Assembly (NCBI GenBank): GCA_050251575.1 | Contig: JBFWMP010000026.1 | Span: 1 to 26,256 of the forward strand | From: X23 sp050251575 | Lineage (GTDB): Bacteria > Bacillota > Clostridia > SK-Y3 | Reading direction: 5' to 3' | Length of the DNA: 26,256 bases | Shown here: positions 1-8,118 of the stretch, one piece after another | How positions within the stretch are numbered: the stretch's first letter is position 1 | Layout of the letters: each line of letters begins with the position of its first letter | Program-made: the position numbers and the translations under genes | The notes under the pieces: model-generated | Databases searched by the model: none | Seen by the model: only the letters and a program-made list of their open reading frames with translations | What the model was told of the DNA's origin: nothing

Positions 1-585
1 CCCAAATGCTTTATCCGTTCTATCATTAGGAGTGATCATATCCGCATCCTGGCGTTGTATAATAAAAATAACTCCTGCACCCTTTCCTGATTCTTTTAAC
101 TGTATTAACTCATTTAGATGCCGTGTACCTCTTTCGGTAGGTGCATCGGGAAAATAGGCCTTACTATTTTCAACCAATGTTACTCCTTTAACCTCTAAAA
201 AGTACTCTTGATTTGTAGAAAACAAAGCAAAATCAAATCTGCTTTTTCCCATTGTTACCTCTCTTTTAATTTGCTCAAATCTTTTAAAACGCGAAATTTC
301 TTTATTTATCAGAGCTTCGTGAACGATTCTATTCGGAACATTCGCTGAGTCGATAGATATCCATATACCCTCCTTTTCCACTAAAAGAAGTCCAAACCGC
401 GTCTTGCGCTTTGGATTATTGAAGCCTCTGACCAGTACCCGCACACCCGGCAGAAGTAACTCCCGTAGTCTGCCGGTATTGGGTACGTGAACCAGTTCGT
501 CATTGCCATTAATATCTATAATTGCCTCAAATCTATTTAATCTTATCACAAATAATCCTTCTGCCACTATCCCCTCAATATGCAC
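1..585 (-). CDS. sfsA: DNA/RNA nuclease SfsA, sugar fermentation stimulation protein homologue (3' end outside window)
   Basis: The minus strand is open in one frame from 585 to the window edge (195 codons). The family is usually about 230 residues, so roughly 35 C-terminal residues are missing here. Recognisable SfsA blocks, in order: EGLFVIRLNRF near the start, then VHVPNTGRLRELL, NPKRKTRFGLLLVE, VPNRIVHEAL, the PD-(D/E)XK-like core SRFDFAL followed by YFLEVKGVTLVE, FPDAPTERGTRHL and VIFIIQRQDA. I place the start at GTG 583-585, because GGAG lies 8 nt upstream and the resulting N-terminus (VHIEGIVAEGLF) fits the family. A second GTG at codon 7 also follows a GAGGGG, but only 3 nt away. The gene lies downstream of cluster 1 on the same strand, beyond a hairpin, and is probably unrelated to it. 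SfsA proteins are putative nucleases or nucleic-acid-binding proteins whose physiological role is unclear. Confidence 0.9.
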   Translation of the reverse strand, partial: MHIEGIVAEGLFVIRLNRFEAIIDINGNDELVHVPNTGRLRELLLPGVRVLVRGFNNPKRKTRFGLLLVEKEGIWISIDSANVPNRIVHEALINKEISRFKRFEQIKREVTMGKSRFDFALFSTNQEYFLEVKGVTLVENSKAYFPDAPTERGTRHLNELIQLKESGKGAGVIFIIQRQDADMITPNDRTDKAFG

Positions 586-615
586 AGCTACCACTCCGTT
601 TATAGACAAAATAAT

Positions 616-655
616 AAAGCTACCGGCTTAGTTTTACCCAAAAGCTGATAGCTTT
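616..655 (-). terminator. Hairpin downstream of the cluster 1 UroD gene
   Basis: On the minus strand AAAGCTATCAGCTT (655-642) can pair with AAGCCGGTAGCTTT (629-616) across a 12-nt loop, with one mismatch and one G-U pair. The T-rich run ATTATTTTG follows. This is a plausible Rho-independent end for the cluster 1 transcript before sfsA. The same hairpin, better paired, is duplicated at 12611-12650. Confidence 0.6.
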
Positions 656-711
656 AAACAATATGCTATATGTTCCTCAGTAAATCTTACTATCTATCAT
701 TGATTAATTCT

Positions 712-1845
712 TCAGTCTATTTTAATTGGATAATTCCCGAATTCCTTCCATGCTTCTATCGCAGCATAATAATTTTCCGGCTTTACTCCCGGCTCTAATA
801 TATTTCCACCCGTGAGAACAAAACCTCCGCCGGGTGCTCCGTGCTTCATTGCATAAACAGCCTCCGCCTTGACCTCTTCCGGTGTACCTGCAATAAGAGT
901 TTCAACATTCATACCTCCAAACAGGCATAATTTTCCTTCATATTTTTCCTTAAGACGTTTAATATCCATGCCCGCACTTGGTTGAATTCCATGCCATCCG
1001 TCAATACCCATTTCAACAAAAGAGTCTAATATGTCCCACATCACACCATCGGTATGCTTGATAAAATATGCACCCCGACTATGAACAGCATTGCAAACAC
1101 GTTTTAAATAGGGCATGATAAATTCTTCATACCGTTGTACACCTACTGTAATCCCTTTATTATCGGCATAATCTTCTGTCACCATGATGCCATCACATCC
1201 GATATCCATAAACGCGTCGATATAAGCAATAGCTTTTTTACATTCAATATCTGCAAGCTTATGAACAAACTCAGGCTCTGTAATCATTCTGATCATGTAT
1301 TCTTCCATCCCTACAGTGTTTAGGTATGGAAAAGTTCCTCCTATTGAAGGGCGTCCCATAATAAAATGCGTGTCACCAAGCTTATCAATAATCGCTTTTG
1401 CTATTTCCATCTCACATTCATCAACTGAAAAGTTAGGATCCTCTACAATATCATCAATTGTAATATCAGTATTATAAGAATCAGGGCAGACGACATTTCC
1501 CGCTTCAGGATTAAAGTGAAATTTCTTTCCTGTATTATCTTCAAATAAGCGTTCGGATATACGCTTATACCCTGAATAGTCCTTCTTTTTAGGAGCTACC
1601 GGAACCCTGATATAATCCCATTGCATTTTTTTAGTCAAACCCACGATAGCATCAACATAGTCTGCTACAATTTTATCTCTATTTCCTGCCCAAAGAGCTT
1701 CTAATTCATCCCAGCCGCCATAACACAAAGTTTTATAACCCATTACCTGTTCAAAATACACGGAATTAAATGCATTCTCACCACGCGGTACCCGGTCCGG
1801 CTCTTTATGATTAAGTGCTGCGATGACACGTTCTTTTGAAGTCAT
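712..1845 (-). CDS. Uroporphyrinogen decarboxylase (UroD/MtaA superfamily) protein, copy 1
   Basis: This 377-residue protein belongs to the COG0407 family, which includes haem-pathway UroD and the zinc-dependent corrinoid methyltransferases (MtaA, MtbA, MtvB types). Typical blocks are the N-terminal MTSKERVIAALNHKEPDRVP, GRPSIGGTFPYLNTVGMEEY (165-184), DGIMVTEDYADNKG (218-231), FIKHTDG (261-267), GIDGWHGIQPSAGMDI (280-295), and APGGGFVLTGGNILEPGVKPENYY near the C-terminus. The usual zinc site HxCG of MtaA-type enzymes reads HTDG here, as in many uncharacterised environmental members, so the chemistry cannot be assigned. No corrinoid protein is encoded nearby. It is the last gene of cluster 1, 140 bp after the UxaA-type gene. 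Start: AGGAGGG lies 7 nt before the ATG. A near-identical copy lies at 12979-14112, with only P16 changed to S. It is not likely to be haem-biosynthetic hemE given the catabolic context. Confidence 0.85.
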   Translation of the reverse strand: MTSKERVIAALNHKEPDRVPRGENAFNSVYFEQVMGYKTLCYGGWDELEALWAGNRDKIVADYVDAIVGLTKKMQWDYIRVPVAPKKKDYSGYKRISERLFEDNTGKKFHFNPEAGNVVCPDSYNTDITIDDIVEDPNFSVDECEMEIAKAIIDKLGDTHFIMGRPSIGGTFPYLNTVGMEEYMIRMITEPEFVHKLADIECKKAIAYIDAFMDIGCDGIMVTEDYADNKGITVGVQRYEEFIMPYLKRVCNAVHSRGAYFIKHTDGVMWDILDSFVEMGIDGWHGIQPSAGMDIKRLKEKYEGKLCLFGGMNVETLIAGTPEEVKAEAVYAMKHGAPGGGFVLTGGNILEPGVKPENYYAAIEAWKEFGNYPIKID

Positions 1846-1985
1846 CTGTAAACCCTCCTGAAAATTCTACTATTAAATTTATATATAATGTATTTTAATG
1901 TAATTACATCAGCACATATTATCAAATGATAAGAATCCTGATATATTAAACCATATTAACTGTATACAACTTACTTTTATAATTT

Positions 1986-3227
1986 TTACTGAAAACTGCA
2001 CCTCTTTTGCAGACTTTCTACATCCTGATATTTGTAAGGAATATAATATTCCTTATGACCCAAAATTTCAGCCTTAGTTTCTCTACCTTGGCAAACAGAA
2101 ATGACATCTTCAAGTAGCTGCAACGCCATTTCATCTAGATCTTTTTCTCCTGAGATACAGGCGCCAGCATTAAAATCCATATCATCTCTCATTGTCTCAT
2201 ATGTTTTTGTATTTCCTGTAATTTTCAAGACAGGAGCAACAGCACTTCCTACCACACTGCCCCGTCCTGTTACCAGAAAGACTATGTGACAACCACAACT
2301 AATTAAGTCCATAAGCCCCTCACTATCATTGGGATTTGTTTTTCCAAAACCCATAAAATAAGGATCAGGAGTACTGTCTAAAAGCCACAAACCTTTATGA
2401 GTAGGTGGAATAGAAACCTTCGTCACGCCTACAATTGGCCTACTGCCACTTTTCACAACACTGCCCATGCTTTTTTCTTCTATAGAGGAAAGGCCTCCCA
2501 TAAAGTTACCGGGAGAAATAGCAAATTGATGAATGGATTTGCAATGATCTAAAGCCTTATCATAGGTCCAACCAATCAATTTTCTGATTTCATCAGTGGC
2601 AGCACGGCTCATCAGATAATCCTGTAATCCGATTGCTTCCACAATTTCCTCGAAAATAGCAATTCCCTGCAAATCCACCAGATAATCAAAAAATTTGCCT
2701 GCTGTAGCGTTACCTGCTAGTCCCGAGGTATAATCTGAACCCCCACACTCACAGCCTACAACCAAGTCTTTTATGCTCATGGAGCATTTGGGGGTATCCT
2801 TTAACCGCCTAAGCATTTCGCTGACTGCATTTACTCCTTTTTCCACAGCATTTTTTGTGCCACCCACGTCTTGAATATAGAAGCTTTCAGTAACCTTTCC
2901 CTCTTTTCGAGCAATTTCGGCCAATGTATGTGGTTGTACATATTCACAGCCTAATCCTACTGCCAAAACTGCACCCACATTGGGATGTCTAATTAATGCA
3001 ATCAACATTCTTACGGCATATTCATTATCACAACAACCTGTAAATCCTACTACATCAATATCCTTGTGTCCTATTATCTGCGCTATCTGCTTTGCTACAA
3101 AAGAAGCACATTCCACTGTATAGATGATAAGAACCTTATTTCGAATACCCTTTTTTCCGTTTTGACGAGCGTATCCCTGCCAGGAGATTTGACTATATAC
3201 TTCTGATGAAAAACCTTTTTTATTCAT
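1986..3227 (-). CDS. UxaA-family lyase, large (C-terminal) subunit; altronate dehydratase / sulfolactate sulfo-lyase beta type
   Basis: The 413-residue protein is the catalytic part of the UxaA/GarD/SuyB family, which removes water or sulfite from 2-hydroxy acids. Visible blocks: ARQNGKKGIRNKVLII (20-35), GFTGCCDNEY (61-70), VVGCECGGSDYTSGLAGNAT (156-175), ISPGNFMGGLSSIEEKSMG (237-255), GLWLLDSTP (279-287), FLVTGRGSVVG (317-327), and DDMDFNAG (348-355) with the ETKAEILGHKEY tail. Cysteines at 158 and 160 in the CGGSD region and at 64-65 are candidate metal ligands. The start overlaps the end of the SAF-domain gene by 8 nt, which suggests translational coupling and a two-subunit enzyme, as in SuyAB. 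In classical UxaA both parts are fused. GLW-LDS reminds me of SuyB-type sequences, but that rests on memory. Altronate, another sugar acid, or sulfolactate all remain possible substrates. Confidence 0.87.
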   Translation of the reverse strand: MNKKGFSSEVYSQISWQGYARQNGKKGIRNKVLIIYTVECASFVAKQIAQIIGHKDIDVVGFTGCCDNEYAVRMLIALIRHPNVGAVLAVGLGCEYVQPHTLAEIARKEGKVTESFYIQDVGGTKNAVEKGVNAVSEMLRRLKDTPKCSMSIKDLVVGCECGGSDYTSGLAGNATAGKFFDYLVDLQGIAIFEEIVEAIGLQDYLMSRAATDEIRKLIGWTYDKALDHCKSIHQFAISPGNFMGGLSSIEEKSMGSVVKSGSRPIVGVTKVSIPPTHKGLWLLDSTPDPYFMGFGKTNPNDSEGLMDLISCGCHIVFLVTGRGSVVGSAVAPVLKITGNTKTYETMRDDMDFNAGACISGEKDLDEMALQLLEDVISVCQGRETKAEILGHKEYYIPYKYQDVESLQKRCSFQ

Positions 3228-3546
3228 ATTTTGTATCCAACACCTTTCCTGTCACAGCATCAATGTTAGAAGACCGCTCATCATAACAGCTTTTCATATT
3301 GTGAAGATGAACCCACTGTCCTTTTTTAATATCTCGTGTAGCCACACCAATTTTAGTTCCGTATTTTATGATTCCATCATTCTTACAAATATCACATAAC
3401 GCAACCTTATGACCTTGAGCAACATGCTGACTAACAAAAAGAATCTCTCCTTTTTTTATGCCGATCAACTCTACAGTGCCCTTCTCTATCGTTTCCAAAG
3501 CAGTTACCACATTATCATCGACATTTACCAAATAAACTTTTTCCAT
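3220..3546 (-). CDS. SAF-domain small subunit of UxaA-family lyase (UxaA N-terminal / SuyA type)
   Basis: A 108-residue protein matching the N-terminal SAF domain of altronate dehydratase and the SuyA subunit of (2R)-sulfolactate sulfo-lyase. Its pattern is DNVVTALETIEKG followed by IGIKKGEILFVSQHVAQGHKVAL, then YGTKIGVATRDIKKGQWVHLHNMKS. The block GHKVAL followed by YG-IG-A---I--G-WVH-HN is the family signature. Its stop codon lies inside the start of the large-subunit gene (8-nt overlap), and it follows tctA by 30 bp, so it sits in the cluster 1 operon. A separate small subunit is typical of SuyA and of split altronate dehydratases. Confidence 0.87.
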   Translation of the reverse strand: MEKVYLVNVDDNVVTALETIEKGTVELIGIKKGEILFVSQHVAQGHKVALCDICKNDGIIKYGTKIGVATRDIKKGQWVHLHNMKSCYDERSSNIDAVTGKVLDTKYE

Positions 3547-3576
3547 AGCACTCCTCCAAAAGTTCTTTGCTTTGCG

Positions 3577-5094
3577 TTACACCTCTTCGCTTCTTAACTC
3601 CGCAGCTTTCTTCTTTTTTATTTCTTTTATGATACTATAAATCAGAGAAAATACCGTTACCGCAATAAAAAAGGCTGAAATAGGTTTTGCAAAAAATGGA
3701 GTATAGCTTCCCTTCGAGAGCTGTAAACCCCTTCGTAAATTAGTTTCCGCCATGGGTCCCAAAATAAATCCAAGAATAAATGGAGCTGTGGGAATTTTAA
3801 AGGCGGTGAATATATACCCGATTATACCGAAAACCAAAATAGCTCCTATGTCAAAAATACGGCTGTTGACACCATAAGCACCCACAATACAAAGAGCAAA
3901 AACCACAGGCAATAAAATATGCTTTGGTATACCAAGCAATTTAACAAAAATTCTAAGACCGTAAAACTCCAGAATAAGCATCATAACAGAAGCAATGATC
4001 ATTGCCGCAAAAATAGAATATATCAAATTCGCGCTTGTTTGAAATAATAATGGTCCCGGTGATAATCCATGCATCATCAGTCCACCAAGAAGAATGGCTG
4101 TTACCGCATCTCCCGGAATGCCCAAGGTAAGAAGGGGAATCATAGCTCCACCCACAGAAGCATTGTTGGATACTTCGGAAGCTACTATACCATCTAGGAT
4201 GCCTGTGCCAAATTTTTCTGGGTGCTTTGACTGATTTTGTGCTACCGTGTAAGCAATGATATTGGAGGTTCCACCACCAATACCAGGCAGAATACCAACA
4301 CCAACACCAATCATTGCGGATCGCAAAGCATTCCAACGCTGCTCCTTAAATTCCTTTAATGAGAAACCAAAACCTTTTACGCCTCTGGTATTTGGCATTG
4401 TAATGATCTCACCACAAGAAAATCTAGCTGTCTCTGTTGCAGCTATAATCTCTGAAATCGCAAATAAACCAATTAACACAGGAAGTGTCTGGAAACCGCT
4501 TAAAAGGTTTTTAAACCCGAAGGTGAAACGAACTGTGGCATCTACAGGAGCAATCCCTACCGTTGCAAACATAAAACCTAATACACCGGAAAAAACACCT
4601 TTTACTATTGATCCGCTGCTTAAAGTTCCAATCATGGTTAAAGAAAATAAAGCAATGGAAAAATACTCATAATAACCAAACTTTGTTGCCATTTTTGCCA
4701 CCGGTGGAGCGACAAATATAAGTATAAGAATACTGAAAACAGTGCCCAGAAACGAGTACACAATACCTGCACCCAGAGCCTTCATTGCCTCACCTTTGGC
4801 CGCCATAGGATGTCCGTCCCAACACGTTGCAATAGAAGACGGCGTCCCCGGAATTCTTAATAATACCGCTGAAATAAGACCACCGGAAATAGCACCTATA
4901 TACAAGCCTATTAGAAGAGCGAAAGCGGTAATTGAATCCAGACCATAGGTAACAGGTAAAAACAGAGCAACCGCCATAGTAGTAGAAAGCCCTGGCATAG
5001 CCCCAAATAAAATACCTACCACAACGCCTATGAATATCATGAGCATAGACGGAACATTAAGAACCGCAATGAATCCATTTATAATTAAGTCCAT
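3577..5094 (-). CDS. tctA: Tripartite tricarboxylate transporter, large membrane subunit TctA (cluster 1)
   Basis: This 505-residue, highly hydrophobic protein has about a dozen membrane segments and the TctA signatures: FGAMPGLSTTMAVALFLPVTYG (about 30-51), SGGLISAVLLRIPGTPSSIATCWDGHPMAAKGEA (about 70-103), GILPGIGGGTSNIIAYTVA, and NNASVGGAMIPLLTLGIPGDAVTAILLGGLM. TctA is the permease of a secondary, cation-driven importer of di- and tricarboxylates or other carboxylic acids that works with a periplasmic or lipid-anchored binding protein (TctC). The gene starts 11 bp after tctB with GGGGG upstream of the ATG, and the SAF-domain gene follows. The paralogue at 15332-16843 is clearly related but diverged, so the two transporters are not a recent duplication. 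Confidence 0.95.
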   Translation of the reverse strand: MDLIINGFIAVLNVPSMLMIFIGVVVGILFGAMPGLSTTMAVALFLPVTYGLDSITAFALLIGLYIGAISGGLISAVLLRIPGTPSSIATCWDGHPMAAKGEAMKALGAGIVYSFLGTVFSILILIFVAPPVAKMATKFGYYEYFSIALFSLTMIGTLSSGSIVKGVFSGVLGFMFATVGIAPVDATVRFTFGFKNLLSGFQTLPVLIGLFAISEIIAATETARFSCGEIITMPNTRGVKGFGFSLKEFKEQRWNALRSAMIGVGVGILPGIGGGTSNIIAYTVAQNQSKHPEKFGTGILDGIVASEVSNNASVGGAMIPLLTLGIPGDAVTAILLGGLMMHGLSPGPLLFQTSANLIYSIFAAMIIASVMMLILEFYGLRIFVKLLGIPKHILLPVVFALCIVGAYGVNSRIFDIGAILVFGIIGYIFTAFKIPTAPFILGFILGPMAETNLRRGLQLSKGSYTPFFAKPISAFFIAVTVFSLIYSIIKEIKKKKAAELRSEEV

Positions 5095-5105
5095 AGTTTA
5101 CCCCC

Positions 5106-5573
5106 TTAACCCAACAGACCGCTTGGAAGCATTAAATTAAGCCCTGAGCGGAAAGCATAATATATAATCACTGTAGCACAAACAGAAATAATTGCAAAGA
5201 AAGGTATATTTCTTTTCTCCTTAGGAGATAATAACATCATCTGTATAAACATTAAGACAGTTGTATCAATTAAGAATCCAATCTTTCTTAGGACCGCAAC
5301 ATATACCACAATTAAACCGAACATCAAAATAACTGCCTTTATATCCTTTGACTCTTCCTCTGTCACTTTATAACTTTTGGCAACCCGATATCCGAAAATA
5401 CACTGAGCAACGCCAAGAATAAAAGCAATGCTTGCTAACAAATATGGAATATATTTCGCATTGAAAGTGGTTTCAATTTTTAATTTAAATAACGTCGTGG
5501 TGTAAAAATATGCAATGGAAAGAGCTAATATACTGATACCAAGCAGCATCTCTTTGTACTTTTTTAATATCAT
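5106..5573 (-). CDS. tctB: Tripartite tricarboxylate transporter, small membrane subunit TctB (cluster 1)
   Basis: A 155-residue protein with four predicted hydrophobic segments: ILALSIAYFYTTTLF, LLASIAFILGVAQCIFGY, VILMFGLIVVYVAVL, and FFAIISVCATVIIYYAF. It ends in FRSGLNLMLPSGLLG, the usual TctB C-terminus (F---L-V-LP-G-LG). TctB is the small four-helix partner of TctA. It lies 11 bp upstream of tctA in the transcript and 160 bp after tctC, with an intercistronic hairpin in that gap. Confidence 0.92.
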   Translation of the reverse strand: MILKKYKEMLLGISILALSIAYFYTTTLFKLKIETTFNAKYIPYLLASIAFILGVAQCIFGYRVAKSYKVTEEESKDIKAVILMFGLIVVYVAVLRKIGFLIDTTVLMFIQMMLLSPKEKRNIPFFAIISVCATVIIYYAFRSGLNLMLPSGLLG

Positions 5574-5637
5574 CTTTTCACCTTCCTATAGATAAATTCT
5601 TTTGAGACTATACCCCATACACCTTCTTCCATAACTT

Positions 5638-5672
5638 GTGGTCTTAAAGCCTTATTCCAGCTATAAGACCAC
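5638..5672 (-). promoter_or_regulatory. Intercistronic hairpin between tctC and tctB
   Basis: GTGGTCTTA (5638-5646) pairs perfectly with TAAGACCAC (5664-5672) across 17 nt. No T-run follows on the minus strand, so it is unlikely to stop transcription fully. By analogy with other binding-protein transporters, it would protect the upstream tctC message from 3' exonucleases and so give more binding protein than membrane subunits. A hairpin in the same relation to tctC occurs at 14146-14191. Confidence 0.55.
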
Positions 5673-5733
5673 GCATTTTGTCACTCAATAAGGAACCTTT
5701 GCTATTTAAGAGGCTAGAGAGTTACTAACTTAG

Positions 5734-6765
5734 TTATTTTGCAAGTGAAGCATAGTTTTCCTGAATTTTCTTCATATACGTATAAGCCTCATCTGCTGTC
5801 ATAGCAGGTGACGATGCATAATACTTTTTAGTCTCAGCAATAAATTCCGGATTTTTTCCGACTGCGACAGCCGCATCGTTAAACCTTTTTACGATTGCCT
5901 TATCGGTACCCTTAGGGAAGGCAAAAAAGAAAAACTTATCAAATACAATATCATAACCTTGTTCTTTAAAAGTTGGAATGTCAGAAAAGGCAGAATTTCT
6001 TTCTGTACTCAAAAGACCGAGAGGCTTGAAATCTCCATTTGCAACGTAATCCTTACCGGTAGCGTAGTTGGTACCCATTACGTCAATATTTCCTGCTAAA
6101 AGAGCAGTAATTTTTTCCGGTGTGGTGCCTGCATCAACAATATTAAATTTAACGCCTGCTTCTTCTTCCAAAGCTAAAAGCTGAAAATGAGTGAAAGAAC
6201 CTACTTCTGTTGCAACATTAACAGAGTTTCCTGCTTTTACATAATCAACTAATCCCTTTATGTCGTTGTAAGGAGCTTTACTGGATGCAAAGAACATCTG
6301 AGTAGCATCAACAATAGGAATTGCTGAAACTTCAAAGCTATCCACATCAAGCTTTGATAATCCCATTAAATTGTTGATGAGAAAACCGTTATGGAAGGTA
6401 AGTACTCTGTATCCATCCGGGTCGGAATTGTCTACTTCATTGGTAGAAATCGTACCACCACCACCTGCCATGTTAACTGTTACAAGGGGCTGACCAAGTT
6501 CCTTCTCCATGTAACGAGCGAACAATCTTCCGTAGATATCTGTTTCTCCGCCTGCTGCGGATGGATTAATAATTTCAATGGGCTTTGTCGGATAATCAGT
6601 TGATGGTGATGGCGTACTTGAAGTACTTGGCGTACTTGAAGTACTTGGCGTACTTGGAGTACTTGGAGTGCTCGGAGTAGGTGATGTTGACGAATTTGAT
6701 GAACACCCTGCGATCATAAGTCCCAGTATTGCCAATGTTAAAATTAAGCTTACTACTTTTTTCAT
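5734..6765 (-). CDS. tctC: Tripartite tricarboxylate transporter substrate-binding lipoprotein TctC (cluster 1)
   Basis: The 343-residue protein begins with a lipoprotein signal peptide ending in the lipobox IAGC, lipidated Cys at 21. A Ser/Thr/Pro-rich linker follows (about 22-56). The Bug/TctC fold then starts with YPTKPIEIINPSAAGGETDI and LGQPLVTVNMAGGGGTI. Later blocks (VDAGTTPEKITALLAGNIDV, FSDIPTFKEQGYDI, FAFPKGTD) are also typical. It should be anchored on the outer face of the membrane and deliver a carboxylate to TctA/TctB. The linker is encoded by an 18-nt tandem repeat (6613-6666). RBS AGGAGG lies just before the ATG. The 185 bp between this gene and the Ldh gene contain no convincing promoter or terminator, so it may be read from the upstream sigma-54 promoter. 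Confidence 0.94.
   Translation of the reverse strand: MKKVVSLILTLAILGLMIAGCSSNSSTSPTPSTPSTPSTPSTSSTPSTSSTPSPSTDYPTKPIEIINPSAAGGETDIYGRLFARYMEKELGQPLVTVNMAGGGGTISTNEVDNSDPDGYRVLTFHNGFLINNLMGLSKLDVDSFEVSAIPIVDATQMFFASSKAPYNDIKGLVDYVKAGNSVNVATEVGSFTHFQLLALEEEAGVKFNIVDAGTTPEKITALLAGNIDVMGTNYATGKDYVANGDFKPLGLLSTERNSAFSDIPTFKEQGYDIVFDKFFFFAFPKGTDKAIVKRFNDAAVAVGKNPEFIAETKKYYASSPAMTADEAYTYMKKIQENYASLAK
6613..6666. repeat. 18-nt tandem repeat, three units, in the tctC linker
   Basis: Three adjacent 18-nt units (6613-6630, 6631-6648, 6649-6666) read cgtacttgaagtacttgg on the plus strand; the third differs at one base. A degenerate half-unit follows. In frame they encode Pro-Ser-Thr-Ser-Ser-Thr-type hexamers of the lipoprotein linker. 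Loss or gain of a unit keeps the frame and only changes linker length. Confidence 0.9.
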
Positions 6766-6950
6766 TTTTGTATCCTCCTAGTTTTTTATTTATATAGATT
6801 ACGATGCTGATTTTACATTTGTACTCATAACCTGTTTATGCCTTTCTCTAGCATCTTAATATGCTGATTTTTCTATGGTCATATTTATCATGCAATACCT
6901 TTATCGTAACTTATATCTGTTTTTTTCTAACATAGATACTATTGTCTGTA

Positions 6951-8036
6951 TTAGTGCTGAAAAGACATATCGCTGCACACTACTTTGAAAGGTACATTAT
7001 ACATCGTGCTCAGTTCTCTCAATTCTTCAAATACAGGCAGGGGCATGGGAATGCCTTCTTTTAATCTCTTTTGCTGGATATTAATTTCAATTTCACCCGG
7101 TAAAAATATTTCCTTTACATTTTTTCCTTTCGGTGCCGTTTTGATCTCATGGATTTCTTTGTCAATAGTTTCTTTAAACTGCTTCAATGGAATAAATTTC
7201 TCAATATCGATAGCACCAAAACAATGACAAATCTCTTGAGGGGCATCAAAAGTTTTATAAAGGTTTTTCACATTAGGTCCGTAAGCACCCCCTGAAAGTA
7301 TTCCACACAAAATATCAATGAGCAAGGAAAGAGCATATCCCTTTGGTCCACCCAAAGGACATACAGTACCTGCCATAGCCTCCTGAGCACTTGTTGTCAT
7401 TTCTCCATCCTTGTTCAATGCCCAGCCTTCAGGAATAATACCATCTTTTTTTAGAGCCAGTATAATTTTTCCCTTAGCCACTACACTGGTTGCCATGTCA
7501 ATGACAATGGGCTTCTCTCTTCCTGTTGGAATAGCAAAAGACAATGGATTCGTTCCCGTGAAGGGTTCCTGCCCACCCCAAGGTGCCATAGATGGCGGTG
7601 AATTGGAAATGGCAAAGCCAATCATATTTTCTGGTAAAGCTAGCATAGAATAATAGGATGACATACCAAAGTGAGTGGAATGACATACACTTGCCATAGA
7701 AATTCCCGTTTCTCTTGCCTTTTCCATTACCTTTTCCATGATACGGACACCGATTACGGCACCAATACTGTTTTTGGCATCTACCAACATGGAAGCCGGT
7801 GCCTCATTCAATATTTCCATCTCTGCTACAGGTCTAATGAGCCCTAAGCTAAAAGATTTCATATAGATCGGCATCCTGCTGGCGCCATGCGAATCTACAC
7901 CTCTTAGGTTTGCTAGAATCAGTCCGTCTGCCATATAAAAGCCTTCGTCTCGGGGCACGCCAACTTTTTCTAAGAGACTAATGCAATATTGTCGTAAAGA
8001 ATTTGCTTCTACATATTTCATAACATCTTCACTCAT
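6951..8036 (-). CDS. Ldh-family (malate/L-lactate dehydrogenase 2 family) NAD(P)-dependent oxidoreductase
   Basis: The 361-residue protein belongs to the LDH2/MDH2 oxidoreductase family, which includes ureidoglycolate dehydrogenase (AllD), 2,3-diketo-L-gulonate reductase (YiaK) and (R)-sulfolactate dehydrogenase (ComC). Signatures: RGVDSHGASRMP with the conserved His at 50, ISMASVCHSTHFGMSSYY with His at 121, FTGTNPLSFAIPT, VIDMATSVVAKGKI, and LGGPKGYALSLLIDILCGILSGGAYG. These enzymes interconvert 2-oxo and 2-hydroxy acids and are unrelated to ordinary lactate dehydrogenase. It sits between the GalB-like gene (83 bp upstream) and tctC. With the hydroxyacid dehydrogenase it gives the cluster two dehydrogenases of different folds, a pairing known to invert a 2-hydroxyacid centre via the keto acid. 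Confidence 0.88.
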   Translation of the reverse strand: MSEDVMKYVEANSLRQYCISLLEKVGVPRDEGFYMADGLILANLRGVDSHGASRMPIYMKSFSLGLIRPVAEMEILNEAPASMLVDAKNSIGAVIGVRIMEKVMEKARETGISMASVCHSTHFGMSSYYSMLALPENMIGFAISNSPPSMAPWGGQEPFTGTNPLSFAIPTGREKPIVIDMATSVVAKGKIILALKKDGIIPEGWALNKDGEMTTSAQEAMAGTVCPLGGPKGYALSLLIDILCGILSGGAYGPNVKNLYKTFDAPQEICHCFGAIDIEKFIPLKQFKETIDKEIHEIKTAPKGKNVKEIFLPGEIEINIQQKRLKEGIPMPLPVFEELRELSTMYNVPFKVVCSDMSFQH

Positions 8037-8118
8037 AAAAACACCTCTTTATATTGATTTGCATGGCAAGAAACGAAATTCAGAGGAAAAACGCTCTTCC
8101 CTTACATATGGTTAAAAA

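Larger units (their letters stand above)
600..1876. repeat. Long duplication, copy 1 (UroD gene, RBS and downstream hairpin)
   Basis: This stretch matches 12593-14144 on the same strand. The coding part differs at only six positions in 1134 (829, 832, 913, 934, 1798, 1800), and 935-1797 is identical. The 3' flank is far more diverged, with about 8 differences in roughly 65 bases, nearly all transitions. Homology fades about 30 bp beyond the start codon. Copy 2 carries 273 extra bases between the hairpin and the gene. Confidence 0.93.

Noticed and set aside
712..1845. Haem-pathway hemE
   Set aside because: There are no other haem genes nearby, the copies end catabolic operons, and the sequence follows the MtaA/COG0407 environmental pattern.
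1986..3546. Firm naming of the split lyase as SuyAB
   Set aside because: Family membership is clear, but substrate specificity cannot be read from the motifs, and altronate-type dehydratases can also be split. It is left as a hypothesis.
4256..4672. 138-codon plus-strand frame (and a 127-codon minus-strand frame at 3953-4336)
   Set aside because: Both are shadows of tctA in other frames; their composition (Pro/Ile-rich or Trp/Cys-rich) is not protein-like.
6890..6912. Possible sigma-54 promoter before tctC of cluster 1 (TTGCAT on the minus strand)
   Set aside because: The -24 GG element is absent at the required spacing.
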